The notes below the pieces were generated by a model. That model searched no databases. It had not been told where the DNA came from and saw only the letters and a program-made list of their open reading frames with translations. A stretch of DNA of 64,000 nt from Histoplasma ohiense (lineage: Eukaryota; Ascomycota; Eurotiomycetes; Onygenales; Ajellomycetaceae), in contig JAEVHH010000005.1 in NCBI GenBank assembly GCA_017607445.1, positions 2,051,001-2,115,000 of the forward strand, in the 5' to 3' direction. Positions 1 to 11,098 of the stretch are shown piece by piece. Position numbers and translations under genes: made by a program. Each line of letters starts with the position of its first letter. Within the stretch, counting starts at the first letter, position 1.

Positions 1-202
1 GAATGATAATACTCCACTTTTTATTAGACAGAGCGAAGCAAAGTCAGCTGCTTCATTGGGTTGAATTTCAATGGTTTTATTGGATATCTGATTGATCTGC
101 CATGTAAATAAAATAACCTCCACAGCACAAAAAAAGTGGGAACTTGACTTTAAGACTAGTCTAAATACTGTATAGTCTTATTTCCAACATTTCAGCTCTC
201 CC

Positions 203-1259
203 TTGCTTCATTTTACGTTGCATGCAACAACAATGACTTATCCTTTGAGTGACAACTTTTGCTCCAGGTTTAACTGCTCAAAGCCAGACCTGCCTTATGT
301 TGTTGGCACGGTGTTCGCAGTTCGCTCACATAATCCTCCTTCACCCACAAGCACAAGTTACGATTGCTCGCTCACCTCTGAAGCTGCATATGAGAGAGAT
401 TCAATGCACCCTTTGGATCGTTGTAACAAACACCCTCCTCTTGCTGGATTAGATGGACCAACAACTGCCAAATTGAAGATAGATGGGGCTGTTAGAATTG
501 GAGATAATCACAGTGCTCAGTTAGTTACTATTCAAATCCCACATACTTCACCTCCGAAGATGTTGCCAACAGACACAAATCTCCTTGCCAAGATCTATGA
601 CCCTCTCTACTTTGATCATGAACAAGATGATGTAGACCCTTTCCTTTCCAAGGTTGTGTTGACCGCGATTATGCACGTGAGACTGCCGCCTACCTCGCAC
701 TACCTCAGCTCTATGGGACTGTCATACCAAATTACTTCGGCTCATATACGCTTCAGTGGCCAATTGATGGACTGCCACGCGCTTGGTTCGACTGATCCTA
801 ATTGAGCTTGTTTCTGGGACGTCTATGCAGCAACTGAGTCCCATGAAATTCTCGCAGAGAGATCGTCAGGCTATTATAAAGGCTATAATTGATGCTGAAA
901 CATTGCTCTACACATGTAATGTCCGGCATGGGGACATACATCCGCGGAACATACTCTTACCGAACACAGCCAAAACTTGGAAGATAACAATCATTGATTT
1001 TGGGAAAGCAAGACTTGGGAGGACACCATATCCAGAGGAAGAGCAACGATATCTCCCTGAAGTTTCAATTTCACCGCTGCTCCGCTGGAATAAGGCTTGG
1101 GGGATTTGGCACGTCTTTGATGCCTGGGTTGATTGGGGCTGGCAATCTTGGCTTGAGGATGTATATGAGGATACAAGAGCTTCGATCACAGATCACATGA
1201 GGTCAGTCTGGCTACCATCTATTGTGACTCAGCCTCTAGAGCCATTGCCGGATTTTTAA
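203..1259 (+). pseudogene. Protein kinase-like gene, frameshifted relic
   Basis: Three consecutive reading frames together spell one protein-kinase-like polypeptide. Positions 203-~652 give the N-terminal part with the AKIYDPLYFDHEQDDVDPF segment. Positions ~655-792 (next frame, beginning CVDRDYARETAAYLALPQLY) continue it and hit TGA at 793. Positions ~786-1259 give VRLILIELVSG, then the catalytic-loop motif HGDIHPRNIL and the metal-binding motif IDFGKA, and end in a natural stop. No GT-AG pair explains the jumps near 650 and 790, and each is consistent with loss of one base. The family (fungal kinase-like/aminoglycoside-phosphotransferase-like proteins, often expanded in Eurotiomycetes) is recognised from the HGD and DFG-type motifs; its substrate is unknown. 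A sequencing error could mimic the two shifts, so pseudogene status is likely but not certain. Confidence 0.6.
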
Positions 1260-1892
1260 TGGCTCAGAGCGGGGACATGTTTTGATGGACAACTAAAGCG
1301 CTGAGCCGAATGATTGGCCATCGGCCTTGTGGGAACAGCAACGTCCCTCCATAACTTAAAAAGTAGTTGCACGTCCAGCCTAGAGCACTATTGTTATGGT
1401 ATGGCATTTTTTTGGTCTCGTTTGTTTGTTCTTCTTGTTTTTCTGAAAGTTATGCAATGCTAAGATATCTAAGAAGTCTAATAATTACGGCGCTTGCTAG
1501 GCATGTAAAAAGAAACAAGTGGTGTATTTTAAACAGTATGCATTGAACTGGTTAAATGACAATCGAATGTTCGCTACCTGACAGGTGTAGAGCTTAGACG
1601 AGCATTCATACAAGCTATCATGCTCTCGATCTGTATTCAGCCACCCACTCTGTTGACACGGAAACTATGTGGACCCTATTTGCTGTCATCAATTTAGAGC
1701 TAGCACCGCCCCACAAATCACTCCTAGCTGCCGCATTAAATTATCCGTCAGCCACCTGCAGAGCCCCGTAAGGTCATTACACCAAAAAATAAACAAATAA
1801 ACAAGAAAATAGGAAAAGTAAAGAATAAAGAAAAAACCAATCATGTCGACACAACAATATGGCACATGGAAGGACGAACGTGAAGCGGCGAC
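1260..1892. other. Intergenic, no gene seen
   Basis: AT-rich spacer between the kinase-like relic and the minus-strand hypothetical ORF. It holds short A- and T-runs, including an A-rich patch around 1785-1840. I see no conserved ORF, RNA gene or repeat. Confidence 0.5.
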
Positions 1893-2381
1893 TCAGCGAT
1901 CGCCACGTCTGAGGAGGATGTCCTCATCTATCAGGAACTGCCGCAAAACCGAGTCTTTGCTCTTCTTATCAATCTGATAGGTGCCTGTCGGAAGTGTATA
2001 CAACACTTGTTCGGTATCGTCCTGCAGCCCTAGCCAGCAAGCGATCAGAAAGCCTTCTACCTCCCAGGCTACACGATCAGGAGTGTCTGGGAAGGGCTCC
2101 AATCCACTGCCCATATCACATCCTTGTTGCTCAAATGATCTTTCATAGAAAGGTGCCAGAGTAGGATTACGATCCTCGATCGTCTTTTCGTCGACGTGGC
2201 TTTCATCGCTGGGAATAGAATGAGAAGGGTTGTGGTCAGCGGCACCCAACACAGCTGGACTACGTACGGGTATTGCCGTAATGTGAGGAGGATAACATTG
2301 TTGTATTCTTATTGGTGTAGGGATTGGATTGGGTGATTCGTCCCCTTTGTACCACCATGGCGCTGGTGGTGATCGTTGTTA
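1893..2381 (-). CDS. Hypothetical protein, 3' exon with unplaced start
   Basis: An open frame on the minus strand runs from just downstream of an in-frame TAA (2379-2381) to a stop at 1893. It contains no ATG until the Met in GCDMGSG, so a real gene would need an upstream exon joined by splicing; an acceptor-like sequence ending in CACCACCAG lies just inside the frame. The C-terminal half (AWEVEGFLIACWLGLQ, then a charged tail ending RRGDR) looks protein-like rather than random, but I do not recognise the family. The gene faces away from the 5S rRNA gene. It could also be a decayed exon. Treat both the boundaries and the coding status as tentative. Confidence 0.3.
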
Positions 2382-2573
2382 TTATTTAGATGGTGAACTG
2401 TGCATCTATGGGACTTGTGGGCGGTATCGGCTTCAACCTTAGCCAATGATGCTGCTAGGAAATATATGTAGGATTGAATGTACAGCACTACCTTTTTCAA
2501 GTTCCGCAATAGCGCATTTAGGACCACATCCTATTTTCACACTTGGAATGCGATTTCGGGATGGACTAGGCGC

Positions 2574-2580
2574 TATAAAT
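2574..2580 (+). promoter_or_regulatory. TATA element of the 5S rRNA gene
   Basis: TATAAAT lies 24-30 bases before the first base of the 5S gene. Filamentous fungal 5S genes commonly need an upstream TATA-like box as well as the internal control region, so position and sequence fit. The assignment is by position only. Confidence 0.6.
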
Positions 2581-2603
2581 TGGCTGTCCGTTAACAAACA
2601 AGC

Positions 2604-2722
2604 ACATACGACCATAGGGAGTGGAAAACAGGGCTTCCCGTCCGCTCAGCCATACTTAAGCCGCTCGCCGGCCGGTTAGTAGTTGGGTGGGTGACCACCA
2701 GCGAATCCCGGCTGTTGTATGT
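2604..2722 (+). rRNA. 5S ribosomal RNA (dispersed copy)
   Basis: The 119-nt segment starts ACATACGACCATAGGG and contains GTTGGGTGGGTGACCACC and the AGCGAATCCC block. It ends in GTATGT, which pairs with the first six bases to close helix I. Compared with the Aspergillus-type 5S sequence as I remember it, differences fall on both sides of stems: GAGTGG opposite CCGCTC (helix II) and GCCGG opposite CCGGC (helix IV/V) still pair. That pattern favours a functional gene over a pseudogene. RNA polymerase III would transcribe it from the internal control region. It sits alone among protein-coding genes, as is usual for dispersed 5S genes in filamentous ascomycetes. Confidence 0.93.
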
Positions 2723-2730
2723 TTTTTTTT
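2722..2730 (+). terminator. Pol III terminator of 5S rRNA
   Basis: A run of nine T residues begins at the last base of the 5S gene, a standard RNA polymerase III termination signal on the coding strand. Confidence 0.85.
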
Positions 2731-2928
2731 GCTGGTTGGGTTGCCTTCGGATTGACAAGTTAATAATTACTCTCGGAATAACTATTCGTCAATCACTTAC
2801 CAGCCCTCATCTAATAACCAAGATGAAAAAAGGAGCAGCGGGCAGAGCTGAAGCGCAATGGTGGCTAATCATTTATGCAAGCCGTATACAATGTTGCTAT
2901 CCACCTAGATGTCTAAACCCTTTTTGCC

Positions 2929-3774
2929 TCATTTCCCATCCGTCAAGTTATAAATCTTCTGGATTCCCGCCAATACCACCTCAAAATCAATTTTCAGATC
3001 CGTCAACAGGCCATCTTTAAAATCAAACACCCAGCCATGCACAACGGGATACGTATTTTCCGAAAAGCTCTTCTGCACGGCTGCCGTTTTAATGATGTTC
3101 CGACACTGCTCAATTACATTCAGCTCTACAAGTCTATCACAGCGCTTGCTGACTTCAATTGCATCTAGCTCTGCCTCGTGGAGCCTGTAGACGTCGCGGA
3201 TATTTCGCAGCCAGGGGTTTAGCAGACCCAAATCTGCCGGCGTCAAAGCGGCTTTGACACCGCCGCATCCGTAATGGCCGCAGACAATGATATGTTTGAC
3301 GTGCAGATGCCGCACCGCATAGTTGATCACGCTCATCACGTTCAGATCCGTATTGCAGACCAAATTAGCAATGTTGCGGTGGATGAAAGCTTCACCGGGG
3401 CCCAAGCCTGTAATTTGCTCGGCAGGGATGCGGCTGTCGCTGCAGCCAATCCATAGGTAGTCTGGATTCTGGCCAGTCTGGAGCTTCTCGAAGAAATGCG
3501 GGTCCTTCGAGGCCTTTTCCGCTGCCCATTTCTTGTTGTTCTCGAAGATGCGTTCGTGAGATTGCTTGAGATACTTGGAGACCTCGGTAGGCGCCATGAA
3601 GTTTATTGTCCGGTGGGTTGCACAGGGGTGAGTGAGAAACGAATTAGGTTTGCCAAAATGAAGGTTCCGGCGCCAGCGAAGGTTGGGGTTGAGAATGGTT
3701 CGTGTACTTGTGGGGGCGACTGCACAATGGACCCGAAGACCTGATAACTTGGATAAATGGCGCCGCTGAAACAT
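2929..3774 (-). CDS. Beta-class carbonic anhydrase (probably mitochondrial, possibly dual-targeted)
   Basis: An intronless 281-residue beta-carbonic anhydrase that interconverts CO2 and bicarbonate, related to yeast Nce103. The zinc site is visible: Cys111 and Asp113 in WIGCSDSR, His167 and Cys170 in VCGHYGCGG, with Arg115 forming the Asp-Arg dyad. Residues 1-59 are rich in Arg, Ser, Thr and His and almost free of acids, like a mitochondrial presequence. Met60 (codon at 3595-3597) begins MAPTEVSKYLKQSHERIFENN, exactly where compact cytosolic family members begin. Leaky scanning or alternative transcription starts could therefore give mitochondrial and cytosolic forms (inference). The promoter lies in the spacer toward the GH76 gene. 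Confidence 0.95.
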   Translation of the reverse strand: MFQRRHLSKLSGLRVHCAVAPTSTRTILNPNLRWRRNLHFGKPNSFLTHPCATHRTINFMAPTEVSKYLKQSHERIFENNKKWAAEKASKDPHFFEKLQTGQNPDYLWIGCSDSRIPAEQITGLGPGEAFIHRNIANLVCNTDLNVMSVINYAVRHLHVKHIIVCGHYGCGGVKAALTPADLGLLNPWLRNIRDVYRLHEAELDAIEVSKRCDRLVELNVIEQCRNIIKTAAVQKSFSENTYPVVHGWVFDFKDGLLTDLKIDFEVVLAGIQKIYNLTDGK

Positions 3775-4244
3775 TTATTTGAGGAGGATGAAGGGCTGAG
3801 TGAATTAGGCCTCGAAAAATTGGCATTCGCAGAAGTGAGGGGAAAAGGCAAAAGAGAAAACGGAGCATTTTTGATTTTTGATGTTGGTTGGGCCGTCGAA
3901 AATGGAAAAGCGCGGCACATGATCTTGTGCTGATGATGATGTCATCATAACAGACTCCCTGTTTGTAACTACGGACGGAGGAGGTGGACTTGATTTGATT
4001 ACGATAACTATCGGAATTACTTTTGCATGGGGAATAGAAGTTTGATTTCTATATACCTACTTCTCATCAGCTCGGCTGGAGCCAAGGAATATCAATTAGC
4101 GCTAGATAAGACTTGCTCCCTGAGAAATATTGTATTACTAGTATTAGTATTTAACCCCTTTCTCTCAATTTGTCTCCCTCACTTTATTTCTGTTGCCGGT
4201 AGGTTAAGCCGTGTGCCAATGAGCTGGTCGGAGAATGCAGACGC
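3775..4244. other. Carbonic anhydrase promoter and GH76 3' spacer
   Basis: A 470-bp spacer holding the carbonic anhydrase upstream region and the 3' end of the minus-strand GH76 gene. It includes a TGATGATGATG run near 3930. I see no conserved ORF. Confidence 0.5.
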
Positions 4245-5408
4245 TCATCGACGTATTGCTGCCGCCGCCACCAGTGCATCAAGTGCGGAGCTTTGGGTCG
4301 ATGCAAGCGCAGGGCCCGCAAATGGCCCAACCCAGTTCACGCCAAACTGGTCCTTTTCGTTTTTAGCGTTCTGCCAAATTGACCGTGCGTTCTCTTCGAT
4401 AAATATTTGGTACTCTACTCTTGGGGCGACTTTGTGCAATATTTGAAGATTTCGCATGAAAATTCCCTTGAATTGGGGACCGTCAGCACCGCAATCCGGT
4501 TCACAAGGGTCGTGTAAGATGCCTTTCTCATCCGCTAAGGTGTTGATTGCTACAAAGGCAATGGTGTGTGCTTGAGAAATGAAGGAGTAGTCGGGGATAG
4601 CGGAAGCCCTGGAGAGCTCAACCAGCGCACCAAGAATGACTCCTTGGTTATATGACCATACAATCCCACGGTTGTTCTGGCAGGTCTTCAGGTCTATCCC
4701 ATCATTTACGTTATTCCGTTCATTGATCATGCCAGTCTTCTTGAACCAGTACCATCCCTTTGTTGCCCAACTATGGTAATGGTTTGCTTTGTGATGGACT
4801 CGAGTGGCGAGATGCGCTACCACGCTCAGGAAGAGTTCGTTCGCAATTGCAACCAATGCTGTTTGATTCTTATCCCACCATATGCCACCACCGCACCGGC
4901 TGTCATCCCACCCACGAGTCATGTCCTCAAAGATATCTTCTGCCATGTTCAGATATTTCGGGTCGCCGGTTAAGTCGTAAACCTGGACCCATCCTAGTGC
5001 CCACCAGCCCTCATCGTCGTAGTAATCATTGATGAAGCCAGGGTTGCCGCGATTCTGTAACTGGCTGCCATCACTTGACGGCTTGAGGTAATTGGTGTCA
5101 ACCAAGCCGTTTGGGAGAATTCTCTTGTGGAATCGGAAATTCGCCTTCTGTGCCTTGGCGAATGTTGTAAGGAAAACAGTGTGCCCGACGGAAGCAGCCT
5201 GCTTATCAAAAATCGCAAAATCGGCGATGGTTGTAAGGCAGTTCCCGCCATTCCACCATCCAGTCGTTTCCCACAGCCCAGTTGTTGTATTGTACTACTT
5301 TTGTAACGTTTTTAAACCGGCCTCTGCGTGTGATTTATAGTTGGACTTTCCTTCAGCATAAGCAACGAAGAAAAACCAAACTAAGACGAAAGCCTGCAGG
5401 ACCACCAT
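4245..5408 (-). pseudogene. Secreted GH76 (alpha-1,6-mannanase type) gene with an internal TAG
   Basis: A single frame from ATG at 5406-5408 to TGA at 4245-4247 would encode 387 residues of a glycoside hydrolase family 76 protein, which acts on alpha-1,6-mannan of fungal walls and glycoproteins. The N-terminus (MVVLQAFVLVWFFFVAYA) is a good signal peptide. The catalytic Asp pair is in INDYYDDEGWW, and family-type motifs TTGWWNGGNC, GGGIWW and WSYNQG follow. Codon 38 (5295-5297) is TAG where relatives have Trp in a KWYNTTTGLW motif, a one-base change from TGG. No short intron can remove it, and everything downstream is intact. There is no GPI-anchor tail, unlike Dfg5/Dcw1. It may be a recently silenced gene, a strain polymorphism or a base error. 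A downstream Met at 5105 would lack the signal peptide. Confidence 0.85.
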
Positions 5409-6626
5409 TATGTTGGATGAAGTGGACGGAAGGAAATGCAAATATATTTCAGTCTCTGGCGATGTATCTTAGTCTTCAAGGACGCAGGTAGTGCTAGCAT
5501 TTATAAACTGTCTTAGAATGCATACTACCAGTTAATCGGTTGGCGGATTCCCAGCGCTGTAACGACGTTTTAATCGACATTTCCAGTTGTGACATTTCAG
5601 CGCGATGTGTGCTTGCGGTGGGCCATGATGTAACAATACTCCGCACCACACACTACTAATGCTCATGTAAAGGGAAGCTTGAAGATCATTCCAAGAATAT
5701 GATCGCGATCTCCGTAGAGAGGAGCCAACTAAATCACGATTTCACATAATGGTCGCCGAAACAGCCCAGAGAGAAAGAGAATGCGGGGTTTATCGGGAGA
5801 TATTTTGACTCTCAGGGGTTCGATGAAGATATCAAATTAAATCAACCGGTGATAATCCTCATTTTCTGGCTCGCCGATTAATTAGTTCTAAATTCATTAT
5901 TTGTTGGATACAGTGCAGCCGCATACTGCAAGTGAAATGTGCTTTGATAGCCTGATGTTGTTGCTGTGAGTCAAAGATGATGTTCCTTCAAAAAATGAGG
6001 TTACGAACGCATCAAGAAGGCCTAGCCAGAGTGGTTCGGTCGATTAGTAGTTCGAAGAAGATGCACACAAAGTACTATTTTCTTTTATAATATAATATCG
6101 GGAGTGAGATGTATCATGAGAATCCCGGAGACGAAAACTTGGGAAGCAGATGCGGTCAGTCCTCATTCCGCATTAGCATGGGTTGCTTGTCTTATTTTCA
6201 TCAAAATATGCTATTTGCAAGTAGTGAGTGATTAAGAAGCTACATACTAGAGCCTGATGGACATATAAAATCTCTATATCCATTCTCTTAATAGAAAACT
6301 GGAGTTTATTTAAATACAGTACGCAGTGTACTGTGCTCACAAGATATTCCTTTAATAATAGGGATGTTCCAAACTATGAGATATTCAAAGGTTTGACTTA
6401 ACTTGGCTGACTAAGCAGGGGCCACATTTAGTTAACAAAGTTAACCTCGCGAATCTTTGGTGGCTTCGCGCGATTGCTGAAGCTAATGGGAGGCATCAAT
6501 TTGAATAGCCCTCACCCCCAACTTCCATTCGCGTCTTCAACAAACAACTCTAACCAATTAATTAATATTCAACTCCTCTCCCATTCGTTCTGCTGATAAC
6601 TGTATTTTGTCACATAAAACTCCATC
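5409..6626. other. Intergenic, no gene seen
   Basis: A 1.2-kb AT-rich spacer between the GH76 gene start (minus) and POB3 (plus), so it would contain both promoters. I see no conserved ORF, RNA gene or repeat. Confidence 0.5.
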
Positions 6627-8839
6627 ATGTCAGTTTGCTTTCCTACGCTTGCTCAGTCTAGTATCCGTCAACTGACCTTAGAACAGGGAGAGCTTTGAGA
6701 ACATTTACCTCGACTTATCGAAACATCCAGGCAAATGTAAGCTTGCAGAGAGCGGCCTTGGTTGGCGACCATCGGGAGGCGGTGACACGTTCACTCTTGA
6801 TAGCAGCAACATTGGCGCAGCGCAATGGAGTCGGGCAGCCAAGGGCTATGAGCTGAAGATTCTGTCCCGTTCTTCAGGAGTCATCCAACTTGACGGATTT
6901 GAACAAGAGGTACTTAATCAAACTGTGTGACCTACCATCTTTGTTGTTTTTGTGAGACTAACATCTACGGGCTCCCTAGGATTTTGAACGAACGAGCAAG
7001 GCCTTTAAGATCTGGTATGGCATCAACCTCGAAAACCGTGAGCATGCACTTCGAGGATGGAACTGGGGAAAAGCCGAATTCACAAAAGCAGAACTCGCAT
7101 TCAATGTCCAGAACCGGCCGGCATTCGAAATCCCTTACTCAGAAATCTCAAATACAAATCTTGCAGGCAAGAACGAGGTTGCGGTCGAGTTTTCGCTTCC
7201 GGCCGATGGGGTTACCGGAGCCAATGGACAGTCAGAGGGCAGCACTAAAAACAGAGGCAAGAAAGCAGGTGCTGGTCGTGATGAACTGGTAGAGATGAGA
7301 TTTTACATTCCCGGCACAGCTCTGAAGAAGGAGAAGCCGGAGGGAGAAGAGGACGAAAATGGTGTTGACGGTGAAGAAGCTGAGGAACAAAATGCAGCAA
7401 ACTTGTTTTATGAGACTCTAATGGATAAAGCCGAGATTGGAGATGTCGCTGGTGATACTTTTGCTACCTTCCTAGATGTTCTACATCTTACACCAAGGTC
7501 ATAATATCCACCCCTCATCACTTGCCTGTGGTAAACTTTTTACTGACATCCTCTCAGAGGTCGATTCGACATTGACATGTATGAAAGCTCTTTCAGATTA
7601 CGTGGCAAAACATACGACTATAAAATCCAGTACCAGTCGATCAAGAAGTTCTTCCTCTTACCGAAGAACGATGATACCCATACGCTGATTACCCTCGGTT
7701 TAGATCCTCCACTCCGACAGGGCCAAACGCGATATCCATTCCTAGTTATGCAGTTGAAACTTGATGACGAGATTAGCATCGATCTGAATATGACTGAGTA
7801 TGCTGCTTTCGTTATAGTAATTATTCGACTTTGCTAATAAAATTTTATCAGTGAATTACTTCAAACCCGCTACAAAGACAAGTTAGAGGCCCATTATGAG
7901 GAACCTATTCATCAGGTCGTAACTAAAGTGTTTCGCGGTCTTTCCGGGAAAAAGGTCGTGATTCCTTCCAGGGATTTCGTCAGGTCAGCAACCGGTTTAT
8001 CTCAGTCCCTTTCTGAATATCGCAATAAAAACTCAGGCCCATATTCCGAAAATATTCAATCACCCAATGGACGTCTTAGATCAAAAATAACTGACCCTCA
8101 ATATAGTCACCATGGACATTCTGGCGTCAAATGCTCTATCAAAGCAAACGAAGGCCTTCTGTTCTGTTTAGACAAAAGTTTCATGTTTGTACCCAAACCC
8201 GCGACGTACGTGCAAATCGAGAATATATCCGTGATCACCATGTCTCGTGTCGGCGGTGCCATATCTGCTAGCAGAACATTCGATATCACTATGACCCTTA
8301 AAGGGGGAATGGGAGAACATCAGTTCAGCAACATAAATCGGTATAAGCATTCCCCAACTCATGCTCCCGTTTTTGGTAGATTGATTAAGGGATTATGTTA
8401 ACGATGACGTAGTGAGGAACAACAACCGTTAGAAGAATTTTTCAAGGCGAAGAATATAAGATTTAAGAACGAGATGGCCGACGATGTCAGCTAAACCCCG
8501 CTCTAATTTCCCTGACTTCTGTATTATACACGGCATACTAACAGTCCATTACAGTCATCTGCGCTTATTGCTGCAGCTCTGGATAACGACGAAGGCTCCA
8601 GTGATGAAGATGTGGCCGTCGGCAATGATCGTGGTTCCGCCGACGAAGACGAAGAATCTGTAGATGAGGACTTCCAAGCAGAGTCCGAATCCGATGTTGC
8701 GGAAGAATATGACTCTGCGCATGAAAGCAGTGGCAGCGGCAGCGATGTTGATATGGATGATGTGGATGAAAGCAGGGACGCTGTGGCTGATGACGATGAA
8801 GACGAAAGGCCAAAGAAGAAGACCAAGGTCGCGAAATGA
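6627..8839 (+). CDS. POB3: FACT complex subunit Pob3 (SSRP1 homologue)
   Basis: Eight exons: 6627-6632, 6682-6909, 6980-7497, 7558-7797, 7852-7983, 8107-8340, 8413-8485 and 8555-8839, giving 571 residues. FACT (Spt16-Pob3) is a nuclear histone chaperone that reorganises nucleosomes during transcription and replication. The N-terminal ESFENIYLDLSKHPGKCKL block is diagnostic. The tandem PH-like region follows (MYESSFRLRGKTYDYKIQY through SRTFDITMTLKGG), then a long acidic Asp/Glu/Ser tail ending PKKKTKVAK. No HMG box is present, as is normal for fungal Pob3, where Nhp6-type proteins supply it. The start is not fully certain: exon 1 may be ATGTCA spliced to AACAGG, or the intron may split the ATG itself (AT then G) and end 5 nt later. 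Both keep the frame. Confidence 0.93.
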
Positions 8840-11098
8840 TGGGGAAAGTTTTTACATTTCAGTAAAACTATTTTCTATGGGGGAAATCATTATTTTATTG
8901 TACCATCATCATCTTCATCATTTCCTCTTAACAATAATCTCATCGGCGTTATTGACCTTCTTAAGTGTTTACCTTTGGGGGTTTACTGCTTCTTGTTGTT
9001 TGTTCCTCCCTTGGGGAATTTGAGTTGGGAAATTTCTTTATTCCGTTAAAAGTTTTCAAAGTGAACTCTGTGGGCCTGCTCCTTCAACTTCTCCTGATGA
9101 TTCCATGTTTACTATGTTATACCAAAACAACGCAACCACTACCCTTATGATCCCTTGGGGTATGTCGTGTGGCCGCCTTAGTATCGTCTTAGTATCCCCA
9201 TAATTTAGTGATTTCCCTCTTCCTTCCCCTGAACGCAATGCTATTTGCATGCACCCTCTGGTCGTGAAAAATTGTTGCAGCCACAGTGATTGTGGCGCAG
9301 TACATAGCACAGCCCTCAGCGTGAAGATGTCGATGCGAGTTGAAAAAATTTTTCTCTTTCCCTTCCTCACTTTGATTACCACGTGTTGAGCGTCGACAGG
9401 AATGGCGACTTGGATTAAATGTATTCTCAAATGCATTGCAGAACCATCATGTATACCAGCATGATGTATGTGGTAGGTCTCTTGCCCGTAGTTGTACCAG
9501 TGGCGCACGCGAGCGATACATCCCCCACAAGCATGGGGCAAAAACTGACAGGGAACGGGGTAAGAAGTTCCTTCTTTTCCGCCCGAAGCCATCCGTTATA
9601 AACCGCGGGAATAGATCCCGGCAATATTGTGAGAGTAGGGTTGCCTGCGCGATGAATGCAGATGGGTTTAAGACAAGCCAACCTCCAAGGGGCATGAATG
9701 CACGAGCATGGAGTCAATGCAAATTGCCCATTGTAGACACTGTTGAATAATTGGGGAAGATCTAGATCTTATCTTTATTAGTAGTGAATAAAACTAACGC
9801 CTGTTCGTCACACGGGTCATAAATCTCGTGTGCTTGTCCATGGTATCCTTGCCTATTTTTTATATATCCATGAACGGAGTGCAGAAAGGAGGGATGTGTC
9901 GCCATGGAGCTCTATCCGTACTTCCCCCCTTCGGGCTATTTTAAGCTTCCTGGGACGCCCCGCTATCGATTGGCCGTTTGAATGGACGAGAACAAAAGTG
10001 TCAGGGAGTTGGGAGGGTGGTGTGAAAGAGCAGAGGCCAGTCCTGGACTGTGACAGGACGGAGAGTGAACCCTTCGCTCGGTGCCATTTTGGTAATGTGA
10101 CTTCGTGGTGGTGTAGAACCTTGGAGGAGAAAACAGTTGTACTGTACAGTAGTACCATCAGCGGAAACTCCCCGTTTCTTTGACACTTCAAAAAATCGGC
10201 CAATCCACTGGAGATTGTATATGTCACATTTTGGATTTCAGTAATTAGTATTGGGCAGTAAGAAATGAGGGACAACCACGAAAAGTAAAGAATATTTCAT
10301 TTCGTCTTCAAAGGTTGCAATCATAAACTCATTTCCCACCCTCTTCACTGCTATACGTTGTTTACAGCGTGGATATCATATTGAACCATTCACACATTGT
10401 TGACATGAAGGTTAACGTCGCCCTGGGCTAATAGCTAGCCTGATTAATGGCAACAGTGGGGGTTGGCTCGATGCCATGTGAGTTATATTTCAGTGTACGC
10501 TTGATCTCATGGTTCGTCTTCTCGTCATTTTGAGCCGAGTCAGAAAAGCAGTTCTATAATTCTGGACGGATTTCCTCGCTGCATCGCAGCCAGGTGGCGT
10601 AGAAGGTTGTGCTCAGGTGAGACGAGAGGTATCGAAGAACAGGCACCGACGTTTCTGATACTTTGTGTGTCGGCTAGCTCCTGTTCGAGAAAGTTTCAAT
10701 CGATACCTTTTCTTTTGACAGTTTATCACGTGATGGTATATACCAACTGCTTCCATTTTAGGTTAGCTGCTCCTTGCCTTGACGCGAAGAACTCAGGAGA
10801 TTTTCGAGAGTCAACCGCGACAATTTTATTGAAGGTCATTTGTTTCAGATCAACCTCTTGTCATCTTTCTGTATTTTTCCATATCTTCATATTTTGTTTA
10901 CACACGTATGTCGCCATGCGATTCAACGCCTCTTGAATCCTCTCAAAATTTCCTCGATCCCAACTCTCTACGGAAGCCTTCTTTTTCTGGCGAGTAATCT
11001 TGACCTCGGAGTATTTTTCGAAGCTACGATCAGGGTTTCGCCTACCATACTACATACAAAGACGCCTTCCTTTACCTTGACCTTTCACATTATTCACA
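8840..11098. other. Intergenic, no gene seen; TCACGTGA site in the Tho1-like promoter
   Basis: A 2.26-kb spacer. Open frames on both strands (for example 9056-9592 minus and 9853-10275 minus) have no recognisable domains and overlap one another, so I do not call them. A TCACGTGA palindrome at 10726-10733 lies about 370 bp upstream of the SAP-protein ATG, followed by a pyrimidine-rich leader. Confidence 0.5.

Noticed and set aside
9056..9592. 178-codon minus-strand open frame downstream of POB3
   Set aside because: It overlaps several other frames on both strands and lacks any family feature.
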